Shown here: one piece after another, positions 48,893 through 60,038 of the stretch
Layout: every line of letters starts with the position of its first letter
Numbering within the stretch: position 1 is the first letter of the stretch
Source of the DNA: Artemia franciscana
Lineage: Eukaryota > Arthropoda > Branchiopoda > Anostraca > Artemiidae
Direction: 5' to 3'
DNA length: 64,000 nt
Assembly: GCF_032884065.1 (NCBI RefSeq)
Contig: NC_088863.1
Coordinates: 68,333,840-68,397,839 of the forward strand
Program-made: the position numbers and the translations under genes
Notes under the pieces: generated by a model
What the model saw: the letters and a program-made list of their open reading frames with translations, nothing else
Told to the model about the DNA's origin: nothing
The model's database searches: none

Positions 48893-51800
48893 ATGTTTAA
48901 TAGTAAAATGACTGAAGAACCTACAATGTCAACAGCTGAGGAAGCTGCTCAAAGAGTCTATGCCAAAAAACGTGCTGCTGATAGAGAAAGTAAGAAAAGA
49001 AAGCGTGGCGAGGAACCACAAGAGCAACGCAAAACCAGACTTGCTGCTAAAAGAGAAAGGGAAAAAAGAAGGCGTGCCGAGGAATCACAAGAACAGCAAG
49101 GAAACAGGCTTGCGGCTGATAGAGAAAGTAAGAACAGAAAGCGTGCCGAGGAATCACGAGAGCAACGCGAAATCAGACTTGCTGCTAAAAGAGAAAGTGA
49201 AAAAATGAAGGCATGCCGAGGAATCACAAGAACAGCAAGAAAACAGGCTTGCGGCTGATAGAGAAAGTAAGAAAAGAAAGCGTGCCTAGGAATCACAAGA
49301 GCAACCTGAAAATTATCGCCTGGCATTCAGGTACAGCCCAGTCGATGATTATAGCTTGAGTAGATGTGTTCAAATCGGGACTATGTCTAAATTTGTCCTT
49401 ATTGCAAGGCCTTGAAATTCAATGGTGAAACAATGGGAATGTGTTGTGCCTCAGGAAAAGTTAAACTTCCTCTATTGCCTGCACCACCAGAGCCATTGAA
49501 GACTTTGCTTACTGGAACTATGTCAGAATCTAAGCGCTTTTTATCACAGATCAGAAAATATAACTCATGTTTCCAAATGACGTCGTTTGGTGCCCAAATC
49601 GAAAATCCAGATCAATGTATGCCTACTTTCAAAGTAAAAGGGCAAATTCAATATAGAGCAGGGTCCCTTCTACCATTCTCAGGCGAGAATCATAGATTTT
49701 TACAATTGTACTTCATCAGTGATAGAAATTCTGAATTGAATGCACGTTGCGAAATTTCTCCCGACGTTGAAAGGACAATCGTTTCCCAATTGCAACATCT
49801 TTTCCACGAAAATAATAATTTAGTGCCTCTCTTCAAAAGAGCCATCGATTTGATGCCTACTGATACGCATAAAATTGTTATTTCCGCTGACAAAACGCCT
49901 CCTGGACAACATGTGCGTAGATACAATGCCCCAACTATCGACGAAGTGGCAATCGTTATGGTCGGTGATCAGTTTTTACCTCGAGATATTATTCTTCATA
50001 AGCGAAATACTCAGTTGGTAAGCATTGCTGAAACTCATCGATGCTACGATGCCCTACAATATCCTATCATTTTTGGGATGGAGCCGACGGCTATCACTTT
50101 AATATTAAATTGATGAATCCAGACACTAAGAAAGAACTGAATTAGAATTGCAGTGCAATGCATTATTATTCCTATAGACTAATGATTCGGCAGGATGAAG
50201 ACAATTATATTTTAAAATGCCGTCAATTGTTTCACCAATATGTCGTTGATATGTATGCAAAAATTGAATCAGAACGTTTGCTATATATCCGTCTGAATCA
50301 GACCAAGCTCCGCTCTGAACAATACATTCATTTACGAGATGCAGTTGTAAATGACGGTAATACCACAAAAGTTGGAAGATTAACGATTTTACCTTCGTCA
50401 TATGCTGGCAGTCCCCGTCATATGCATGAATATGCTCAAGATGCTATTGTGTATGTTCGTCTCTATGGTCGTCCAGATTTATTTATTACATTTATTTGTA
50501 ATCAATCTTGGGACGAGATACAGCAGCTTTTACTTCAAGGACAATCGGCGGTTCATAGACATGACATTACGGCCCGTGTCTTCCGGCAAAAGTTGAAATC
50601 ACTGATAAACTACATAGTAAAACTTGAAGTGTTTGGGTCAGTGCGATGCTGGATGTACTCAGTGGAATGGCAAAAACGAGGTTTGCCACACGCACAGATA
50701 CTAATCTGGCTACATAATAAAATTACTTCTAACGAAATTGATGATGTGATTTCCGCTGAAAAACCTGATGAAAATGTCGATGTGGGGTTATATGATATTG
50801 TTAAAAAGTATGATACATGGACCTTGCGGTGCACTGAACGAAAATTCACCATGCATGGCCAAAGGAAGGTGCACAAAGCAATATCCTCGACTTTTAGTAT
50901 CCAGCACAATTACTGGCAATGATGGTTACCCAGAATATAGAAGAAGATCTACTGAAGATAGCGGTAAAACAGCAATAATAAAGAAGGCGGTAAACGGTAA
51001 AACCAGTGGGTTGTTCCATATTCCCCATTATTATCAAAAACATTTAATGCACACATAAACGTTGAATACTGTAAGGCAATCAAATACATATGTAAATACG
51101 TCAACAAAGGCAGTGACATGGCCGTTTTTGGCTTGCAGTCCGAAATCAAAGATATCGACGAAATCGTACAATATTAGGCTGGAAGATACATAAGCAGTAA
51201 TGAAGCTGTTTGGCGAATTCTTTCATTTCCGATACATGAACGTATTTCAGCTGTTGTTCACTTAGCGGTAATTTACAGAATGGTCAACGTGTTTATTTTT
51301 CGGAATCCAACGTGCAACAAAGAGCCCTGAATCCATCGGATACAAAGTTAACTGCTTTCTTTTCGCAATGCAAAAATGATTCTTTTGCAAAAAACTGTTG
51401 TATACTGAAGTGCCTTGGTATTACACGTGCAATACTAAAAATAAAGTATTTGAACGTCGAAAACAGGGTAAGTCAGTCGACGGGCAACCTACCATCTTCA
51501 AAGATACAACGATAGGAAGACTCTACACCGCTCACCCCAATCAACATGAATGCTTCTTGCCACGCCTGCTTTTGGTGAATGTACCCGGTCCGACGTCCTT
51601 TGAGTGTTTGAGAACTATAAACGGTACTATACATGACACTTACCGTAGTGCATGCCAAGCTCTGAATTTATTGGAGAATGACCAACACTGGGATAACTGC
51701 ATCAATGATGCGTGCGAAACGTCAACTCCTATTCGTGCATTGTTTGGCATCATACTAACAACTCCTACAGCTCCTACAGAGTTATGGGAAAAATATAAAT

Positions 51801-53432
51801 AAAAAATGTCCGAAAATATACTCCATCGAAAATCGGTTAGAGACGTCAGATATGACTTTTGATTTTACATCAGAAATTTATAACTACACTTTAGTTATTA
51901 TAGAAGATTTGTGCGTATGTATGGCAAACAAACCTCTTCAGGATTTGGGAATGCCTTCACCTAATCATAGCGCTGCTGTTTCGACATGTGTAGAATTGGA
52001 TCGTGAACAAAGTTACAGTACCAGTGATCTATTGTCGTATGTACAAAATAACATTTCCAAGTTAACGTCGGAACAAAAAGACATTTATGATACGATAATG
52101 CATTGTGTCGATAACAACGTTGGAGAAATTTTCTTTTTGGATGCGCCAGGAGGTACTGGTAAAAAGTTTATGATAAAACTGATTCTGGCATCAATTCGAT
52201 CAGAAAATGATATAGCGTTGGCAATTGCGTCGTCCGGAATAGCCGCAACGTTGCTGCCTGGTGGAAGAACTGCTCATTCCGCTTTGACATTGCTCTGAAT
52301 TTGCATTCTACAGAAACTCCAACGTGTAATATTTCCAAATCATCTGGGATGGGTAAAGTATTGCAGCAATGCTAACTTATTATTTGGGACGAGTGCACAA
52401 TGGCACACAAAAAATCGCTCGAGGCTCTGGATCAATGTTTGAAAGATTTGCGAGGGAATTCGAAACCCTTTGGCAGCACATTAATATTGCTCGCGGGAGA
52501 TTTCAGGCAAACATTACCTATAATACCTAGATCAACCCCTGCAGACGAAATGAATGCTTGCTTGAAAAATTCTAATTTATGGGCACACGTAAAAACATTA
52601 AAATTAACTACAAATATGCGTGTCCGATTGCAAAACGATGACTCTGGTCAAACATTTTCAGATCAATCGCTGGCAATTGGAAATGGAAAGCTCCCAGTAG
52701 ACTCAATTTCAGGACTTATACAACTACCTGCTGAATTCTGTAATTTAGTGACGTCCAAAAATGAATTGATTGAAAAAGTATTTCCGAATATTCTAAACAA
52801 TTATAAAAATAATAAATGGCTAAGTGAAGGAGCGATTCTTGCAACCAAAAATATAGACGTCCACGAAATCAACAATATTTTTTTGACCAAGATTCGAGAC
52901 CAGGCAGTCCTTTACAAGTCAGTCGACACAGTTTTGGAACCAAATGAGGTGGTTAATTATCCATCTGAATTTTTAAATTCCGTGGTTCTTTCAGGGTTTC
53001 CACCAAACGTGCTACAACTAAAAATAGGCGTACCAATAATACTGTTAAGAAATATCAACCCACCAAATCTTTGCAATGGCACGCGACTTGCCGTAAAAAA
53101 AAACAATGGAAAACGTAATAGAGGCCACAATCTTGACAGGGCCTTTTGAGGGTGAGGCTGTTCTTATTCCTCGCATTCCCATGATTCCAACGGATCTGCC
53201 TCTTCAATTTAAAAGATTGCAATTCCCAATTCGATTAGCATTTGCAATCACCATCAACAAAGCTCAAGGTCAATCATTAGAAAAATGTGGTATAGATCTT
53301 AATACTGATTGTTTTTCCCATGGACAGTTGTACGTTGCATGTTCGAGGGTCGGTAAACCTGACAATCTATGTATTTGCAGCCACAATTTGACAGCGAAGA
53401 ATGTTGTATATTCGCAAGTTTTACGCAGTTAA
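48893..53432 (+). pseudogene. Helitron Rep-helicase, full length but broken
   Basis: Order: MFNSKMTEEPTMST; five basic 23-residue repeats (frameshift near 49200, TAG near 49286); Cys cluster and GKVKLPLLPAPPEPLK; the Helitron_like_N domain; HUH box GLPHAQILIWLH (50683-), whose second His is Gln here; catalytic two-Tyr motif AIKYICKYVNKG (51076-51111); then a PIF1-like helicase. The helicase has Walker A DAPGGTGKKF (52141-), Walker B LIIWDECTMAH (52378-), GDFRQTLPI (52497-), TTNMRVRL (52609-), FAITINKAQGQS (53241-) and LYVACSRVGKPDNL (53329-). It ends YSQVLRS-stop. At least eight frameshifts or stops, including TAA just before LIIWDE. Known role of the family: Rep nicks and joins DNA during rolling-circle transposition; the helicase unwinds it. 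Confidence 0.9.
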
Positions 53433-53767
53433 TTTGTATTGTATCTATCTATCTATCTATCTATATAAAAACGAGTTGTGTGTATGCATGTTTGTTTGTT
53501 TGTAAAAAGAGCGTTTGCATATGACGTCATTATAAGTACATAAGGCTTTGTATATGCACAGACAATGGGAAAGCCAAGAATGTTGTATATTCGCAAATTT
53601 TACGTACTTCAAAACACATATATAAATCTATTTATATTCATAGGTGGTACACAGTGACACAATTACAATGGCGCGTAACTAATATGGCACGTAACGACTT
53701 ACGCGCACGGGGGGGCTTTGGGGGGGCGCAAAGCGTCCCCACCAACTAGGTGTTGGGATGGCGCTAG
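53433..53767 (+). repeat. Helitron tail with an embedded 5'-terminus-like segment
   Basis: Right after the helicase stop come (ATCT)n, TCTATATAAAAACGAGTTG and GTTTGCATATGACGTCATTA. This order matches the 5' end of the Helitron at 33095 (TCTATATACATAAAAATAAG, GCATATGACGCCATTATAAG). It is followed by a repeat of the helicase C-terminal DNA (GACAATGGGAAAGCCAAGAA) and the GC-rich 3' tail. The same arrangement is at 61630-61969. Confidence 0.7.
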
Positions 53768-56700
53768 CGGGAACAAAGATGTCTTGAAATCTGTAATTGT
53801 CACTCAATTCAAAAAAATTGATAAGCATGGACAAGGTAATTGAATTTGAGAAATGTTAATAAGCAGCACAAACAGTAATTATTGCAAAAACTTAAAATTT
53901 GATAGGATATTATAATACCGCCAAAAAATATTAAAAATAAGCTAAATATTGTTTTATAATTGGAAGTTGACTATTCGTTGTTGCTGTTAACCTAAAACAG
54001 AGGCGACCAATAGAAGTATTTCTAAAAGAATACGGTTGAAAATTCTATGGATGCCTAGAATTGGAAGTGGCAAACTGAATTAAGGTATTCTATAATAAGT
54101 GTTCTAAGCAACTATCATAAGTATTCTAAGTACTATCATAACTGTCAGAAGTATTCTTATAACTATCGTGAGTATTCTATCACAAGTACTATTATAACTA
54201 TCATGAGTATTCTTATAATAGTTAAGTTTCAAAAAGTTGAACCAACATCACCGATGCTTGGCTTAGAAAAGCTGATGATTGAACTTCACGTGTTTAATTA
54301 ACGGGGGGATATGGCCCATTATGGCTTCTCTGTTATTAAGGTATGTAACTTTATTGATGGGTGATTTTCAAGGGATTCCATCAGACTAGCAGGAAATATA
54401 ATCATGCGCATTATTATTTGCTAATGTTTCTGAGAAGTAAAAGGAATAATGTATCCCAGTTGGCAAATAAGCCTTGGTACAGTAACAAGGCCTAACATTT
54501 GGTTCTTTATTTGTGCCGAAAGAGTAAGTTCCACCCTAGAAATCACATTGTTCAGAAAAATTGGATTATCAAATAGTACCTAGTATCCAACAGTGTGAAA
54601 AAAAAGCTCGTGATAATAATGTTGACCAAAACTAAAAAAGAGCATTTTGATAACAATAATTACATGAAAATAATTTTTTGTAGCCTAGAGTTTTATAAAA
54701 TGAGAATAGATTCCGGTTAAGGTTACCTTTAAAAAGTTACTAGCATAGGAAAATGTATGCAACTTGAAGAAAAAAGGGCCAACACCCACAAAAATGAAGG
54801 TAATCTTGTTCAGAATTCTATAATCGAATTCATAATATAAAAAAGGGATTCATTTCACAACGAGCAAAAGCCCGGAATTCTGCATTTTTTCCTGAGAAGA
54901 TTGATTTCGAATTTTGTTTATATATTTGTTTGTTATTTTTTCGGTCCAGCAGGGACCATTTTAAAAGAGTGATCATAGAATGTTCTCAGGAGATTTATTG
55001 GAATAGTAATTCAAAATTCATTTTGAAGCATCATAGTAGATGATACCATACGGAGGCCTATTTGTCCTAAAACTTATATGCGGTTTCCATAGATTGAACA
55101 GTTATTATATAGATTAAATATTTTGCAATACAAACCTTTATGCACTATCTCCAGGTGAAATATGAGATATTGTGGGAGGGATAATAGCATCTTTTCGAGC
55201 TACCAAATTTGAAATTATTTGCAAGGAGTCCTCTGGATTAATATATTTGGGAAACTTGTCACTAGATATCCCTTTAATTGTAAGATTTATTTTGAACAAG
55301 CACACAAGTGCTGACAAGTGTATACAGGCAAAAGATCGTATTCATATGCTGACTTTCAATAGGGTAGAATTTGCGGGGAATAAGGGACATCCCCAAATAC
55401 TAACTATTTCTTGGTAAATTTTCCCTCTTTTAAGATTTTGTATTATTACCTGAAGAATAGTACTTGGCCTTTCAGCCCCTTCATATCGAAATCGAAATCT
55501 TAGTTCTTTTTTACTTTTTGATAAACTGGATGCACGAGGTGTCTTTGATTCAGCTTACCATAGCCCTCAACATCCCCGAAGTTTTGCCTTAGCCGCTTTT
55601 GATATATCCTAAAATCAAGTATTCCCTCTTATGCTAATAGTAAATTCTACATGTAAATAATGGGTGAAACTGTTTAATTTAGAATTCATCCTGGGCAGTG
55701 GGGGGGGGGCATGGCATTCTCTGAGGTATAGTTATTAAACCCTTAGATAATTTTGAACAAAATGGCTTCTTGAAAATTTCGATCAGTGTTGAGGGGAAGG
55801 GATATGTAAAAGAGCAAGGTGTTGCTTGCCTCTAATCACTCTTCAACCTCTCCCTCAACATAGTCCCTTAATCTGTTCATTATATATTGCTCATAAGCCT
55901 TTCCGAAATCCAGCATCTTCATAGTGTGCTTTTATTCTGTTGGACATCCCTCTCAACATCTATAAGAAATTTCACTTTATTTTCCTAAGCCTATTTAGAA
56001 CCCCAGAATTATATACGCCACTTTTTTCATCAGAAAACCTTATACAGATGGCTGTGTGGGTTTTGTCAACTCTGGAGACAGAGCTATTTGATTTTTCAAC
56101 TATTTTAAACAAAATGGCGAAATCTTTGAATTTTGAACGGATATATTTGCATGGGGCTGGTTATGCTCAAATCACTTAACTCTAAAAGGAGCATTGGAAC
56201 TTTCAATTTATAATTGAATGAGCCAGTTTCGAAGTTTTGTAACAAGCCTTTCCATATGAAGTGGCTCTAGAAAGAACTTAATAACACATTCAAACATTAT
56301 AGATCTTTAGAATAGGTACCGCTAGAGTTGAGCGTCTGTACACTAAGGCTTTAGAATCAATCAAGATGTATTCAATGTCTAGACTGGAATTCTATCTGTC
56401 CCAATTTCAATTTGAATTTTTAATGTTGTTTTTAAATTGCTAATCATCCAACTTATATTTTGCTCTTCGTTTTACCCGATCTACTTTCTGTTATTGGACT
56501 TCCATGTATATTCCTCCTTTTTTTATTTTTGATTCTTCCTTTTTCTTGGAGGTGTTTTTTCATGTATTGATGTCTATATTGTTTTTCCCATCCAACGTTA
56601 CTTCTGAGAGCAAAACTTCTAACATAAGTTGATAGTTCTAACACTAGTTCCAACATTAATACACTTTCTATTATATTTGTAAAACTAATATTTTTTATGA

Positions 56701-56898
56701 TAGACCAATTATTCTCAGTATTCATTCAATGTATTATTCAAAAATACATTTACTCAAGGTGACGAGACTGGCTGTCAAGATTTCTATAAACTCGATTCTT
56801 CAAAACAAGTGAAGGTCTCGTCACATAACCCTTACGTACGATGTTCCTTGTTTCATTTTCATTATGCATGGAATCTGATTGACCTTGTTTTATTTAGA
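53768..56898. other. Intergenic stretch, no gene seen
   Basis: AT-rich. Imperfect copies of TAACTATCATGAGTATTCT occur at about 54090-54220. Open frames at 55172-55417 and 55940-56179 show no recognisable family or splice context. The promoter and 5' exon of the chaoptin-like gene are expected near the right end but cannot be pinpointed. Confidence 0.45.
54090..54220. repeat. Short imperfect tandem repeat
   Basis: Four to five imperfect copies of a phrase like ACTATCATAAGTATTCT, spaced roughly 20-30 bases apart. Confidence 0.6.
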
Positions 56899-56904
56899 AA
56901 CAAA

Positions 56905-57202
56905 ATGGGACTAGAGCCTTTCCACATAGAACGGTTGAGTTTCGTGGTTCTTCTTGTGTCATTCTTGTTTATGACAGCTGCATATCTTGTTGGTGCCAGT
57001 GACAGTGAAAATCGGTATCCACCATGCCCATTTAATCCTCTTTGCCGCTGTTCAAACGCTGGGCCAGATTTGGGCGTAGTTGTGTGTGAAAATTTCCCGC
57101 TTGCTGACATACCAGTCACCATAAACATGACAAAAGTGTTCACTTTTCGAATGAAAAGGAATAACCTTCGGCAGCTGAAACCCAACAGATTTCATGGCAC
57201 AG
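56905..57202 (+). CDS. chp: Chaoptin homologue, first coding exon
   Basis: Chaoptin is a GPI-anchored leucine-rich-repeat adhesion protein of arthropod photoreceptor membranes. The exon starts with MGLEPFHIERL and a hydrophobic signal peptide (FVVLLVSFLFMTAAYLVGA, about residues 12-30). Next is a Cys-rich LRR N-cap, YPPCPFNPLCRCSNAGPDLG (about 39-58), then VVCENFPLADIP and the first LRR, KVFTFRMKRNNLRQL. The MGLE start and the YPPC...CxCS...DLG pattern match Drosophila chaoptin as I remember it. The start was chosen at this Met because a TTTATTTAG acceptor lies just upstream (ends 56898), so the preceding open codons are probably intron. The donor ACAG|GTATTT leaves phase 1. Orthology versus a close paralogue needs the full gene. 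Confidence 0.8.
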
Positions 57203-58736
57203 GTATTTTTACATTTTAATGTTTTGTCTGGTTATTTTCGGTATTTGACACATTTATTTTTATTTTTACGGACTGACAAGCTTTGACTCACTTTCATATA
57301 CTGCATTTTTGATAATATTTACACATCATTTAATCTATTAATGTCAACCAATTTCACGGTAAAATTGAAATCTAAGTGTAATTAAAATTAAAGTATGTCG
57401 TATTTTTTGTAGGTGAAAATAGTTTACCTGCTAATATTAGCTTTATCAAGATTTACTTTGATGTAATTATTTTTTATTTTATTATTTATTATTTTATATT
57501 ATTATTATTGTTTTATCAAGTTTATTAACTGTTAATTATTATCATTATTAACTATTATTTTATAATAGTAATTATTATTTTATCAAGATTCCCAAGTCTG
57601 CAGTGCCGTATTTTTGTGATGGCAATGTATGCAATTTATACACTCTACATATTTCAGACAAAAAGACAATTACGGCTGTCTGTTTGGATTCTAAAAGAAG
57701 AGAAAAACTACATAACTTATTTTTCCCATATAGATCACAATGTCAAATTTCCTCTCATATGGCAGAACGTAAAATTTTACCTCTACACAAACGTGAACAC
57801 TGATACAATGAAAACATGACTCTCTTTAATTCACCCTAGTCAGTTGCTCAGAGCTTGACCACGTCGTCTCTAGAGTGAAGATATGGACAACAAGTTTGAC
57901 AAAAATTATATTAACATATATTGGGTAACATCAAGGGTAACAGCAACTTTTTTTGGAATTTGCCGATGAAACTATATTAGAAACAGCGCTTTACCCCTGT
58001 TTCTTAATTTTTGATTAAATGATGTAGTTGCCAGTCAATAAAGTTTTTAAATGGTAATTGTTAAGAGGATTTTTTAGTTTTTTTAAATTAATTTATTAGT
58101 TTAGGATGCTTCTAGGAATGTTTATGCAGGTATTTGCTATGCATTAGCGAAATTTTTTTTTCTTAAATCTCTATCGGTATTAGTTTTATTTTTGTTTATT
58201 ATGTTAAATAAAGTAAAAAGAAACGTTTCGTCCCTGGGAGATTTTTATCTCACAAAAAATGGAGATAAATTCCCTCAAAATGGTGTCAACACATGGACTT
58301 TCACCTTAAAACTCATTTATTTCTTTATTTCCAGACACCATATCAGATTGACTACTTTTGAAGTTAATATATTATATTATTAGCTAACACTGTACTATCT
58401 TTTCCAAAACAATAAAACTTAAACCAATCCTTGTTTTTATTTCGAAAATGCAACATGTGCATTATAGGAAGTAATAAATACAATTTACATAAACTGTATT
58501 TGATAAACACATTTTCCAGAACTGTAAACACATTTGAATAATATTCGAATTCCCGGAAGAAAATTGAGTCCTTTAAGAACTGTCAAGAATTAAACGCTTT
58601 AATTTATTGTCATAATTGGGAAAATAGCTAACGTTTCAATGTTATTATCAATAGCTCATTTCGTTTTTTTTTCAATGGTTGATTGCTGTTTGGACCGTCA
58701 TTTTTAAGGTTATATAATTATATTTTAATCTTACAG
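57203..58736 (+). other. First intron of chaoptin-like gene
   Basis: GT at 57203-57204 and AG at 58735-58736 after a TTTTAATCTTACAG acceptor. AT-rich with ATTATT runs near 57470-57560; no exon or transposon seen. Confidence 0.7.
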
Positions 58737-58907
58737 GAGTATATAAAGTTTCTATTTGTCATAACTACCTGAATGATATCCCCAAAGATGCATGGAATGG
58801 TCTAGAGCGATCTCTATGGGAACTAGATATCCAATATAATTTGCTTCAGCGGATCCCCCAAGAATCACTAAAGGACTTACAGAAGCTTAAAGTCCTCGAT
58901 CTAACAG
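58737..58907 (+). CDS. chp: Chaoptin homologue, second coding exon
   Basis: 171 bases, phase 1 in and phase 1 out, fitting the preceding exon. It encodes two LRRs: [20 protein letters not shown], then [20 protein letters not shown] and [16 protein letters not shown]. The GLERSLWEL phrase is also present at this place in Drosophila chaoptin. The donor ACAG|GTAAAT is strong. The exon ends within an LRR (LDLTG-N expected), so more LRR exons must follow beyond the window; none is recognisable up to 64000. Confidence 0.82.
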
Positions 58908-58938
58908 GTAAATAATAAAGCAGACTTGGAAACACGGG

Positions 58939-58943
<5 letters not shown>

Positions 58944-59034
<91 letters not shown>
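58944..59034. repeat. (AT)n microsatellite
   Basis: About 90 bases of AT, ending at the TC start of the intronic Helitron. Confidence 0.95.
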
Positions 59035-59036
<2 letters not shown>

Positions 59037-59193
59037 TCTATATATATAAAAATAAGTTGTCTGTGGATGTGTCTGTCAGGTGACGTCATGTTTCTGTGTT
59101 GACTGACGTCATGAAGTTAGTTGTCGTCATTTTTGTTATGACGGCGACGTCATTAAAGATATTTAAGACATGCGTTCACGTAGAAATCTATTA

Positions 59194-59895
59194 ATGTTAA
59201 ACTTTAAAATGACTGATGAACTTACAATGGCAACAGCCGAGGAAGATGCTCAAAGAGTCTATGCCAAAAAACTTGCTGCTGATAGAGAAAGTCAGAAAAG
59301 AAAGCGTGCCGAGGAATCAAAAGAACAGCAAGGAAACAGGCATGAGGCTGATAGAGAAAGAAAGAACAGAAAGCGTGCCGAAGAACTACCAGAGCAACGC
59401 GAAAGCAGACTTGCTGCTAAAAGAGAAAGTGAAAAAAGAAGGCGTGCCGAGGAACTACCAGAGCACCATGAAACCAGACTTGCTGCTAAAAGAGAAAGTG
59501 AAAAAAGAAGGTGTGCCGAGAAATCACAAGAACAGCAAGAAATCAGGCTTGCTGCTGATAGAGAAAGTAAGAAAAGAAAGCGTGCCCAGGAATCAGATCA
59601 ACCTGAAAGCTATCGCCTGGCATTCAGGTACAGCCCAGTCGATGATTATAGCTTGAGTAGATGTGTTCAAATCGGGACAATGTCTAAAATTTGTCCCTAT
59701 TGCAAGGCCTTGAAATTCAATGGTGAAACAATGGGAATGTGTTGCGCCTCAGGAAAAGTTAAACTTCCTCTATTGGCTGCACCACCAGAGCCATTGAAGA
59801 CTTTCCTTACTGGAACTACGTCAGAATCTAAGCGTTTTTTGTCACAAATCAGAAAATACAACTCATGTTTCCAAATATTCGCAATTTTTACGTAG
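59194..59895 (+). pseudogene. Helitron Rep N-terminus
   Basis: MLNFKMTDELTMATAEEDAQ is followed by five 23-residue basic repeats (about residues 26-140), FRYSPVDDYSLSRCVQIGT, CPYCKAL...MCC (about 165-185), GKVKLPLLAAPPEPLK and LSQIRKYNSCFQ. It then runs into tail DNA and stops. There is no frameshift inside this part, making it one of the two cleanest N-termini in the window. The deletion begins near 59877. Confidence 0.82.
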
Positions 59896-60038
59896 TTTTA
59901 AACACATATATAAATCTATCTATATTCACAGGTGGGACACAGGGACACAACTACAATGGCGCGTAACTAATATGGCGCGTAACGACTTACGCGCGCGCGG
60001 GGGCTTGGGGGGAGGCGCGAAGCGCCCCACCAACTAGG

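Larger units (their letters stand above)
48770..53767 (+). mobile_element. Near full-length autonomous-type Helitron, decayed, about 5 kb
   Basis: The 5' region (AAGTTGTCTGTGTGTCTG, TGACGTCA sites near 48810 and 48852) precedes a Rep-helicase gene covering 48893-53432. A 330-base tail follows and includes a second, internal 5'-like sequence (TCTATATAAAAACGAGTTG at 53459). The 3' end is damaged: after GGTGTTGGGATGGCG the hairpin is cut at GCTAGC (53763-53768). This is the only copy here that keeps all Rep and helicase regions in order. Confidence 0.85.

Noticed and set aside
55172-55417. 81-codon frame MGGIIASFRATKFEIICK
   Set aside because: No family match by eye and no splice or promoter context; length is within chance expectation for this stretch.
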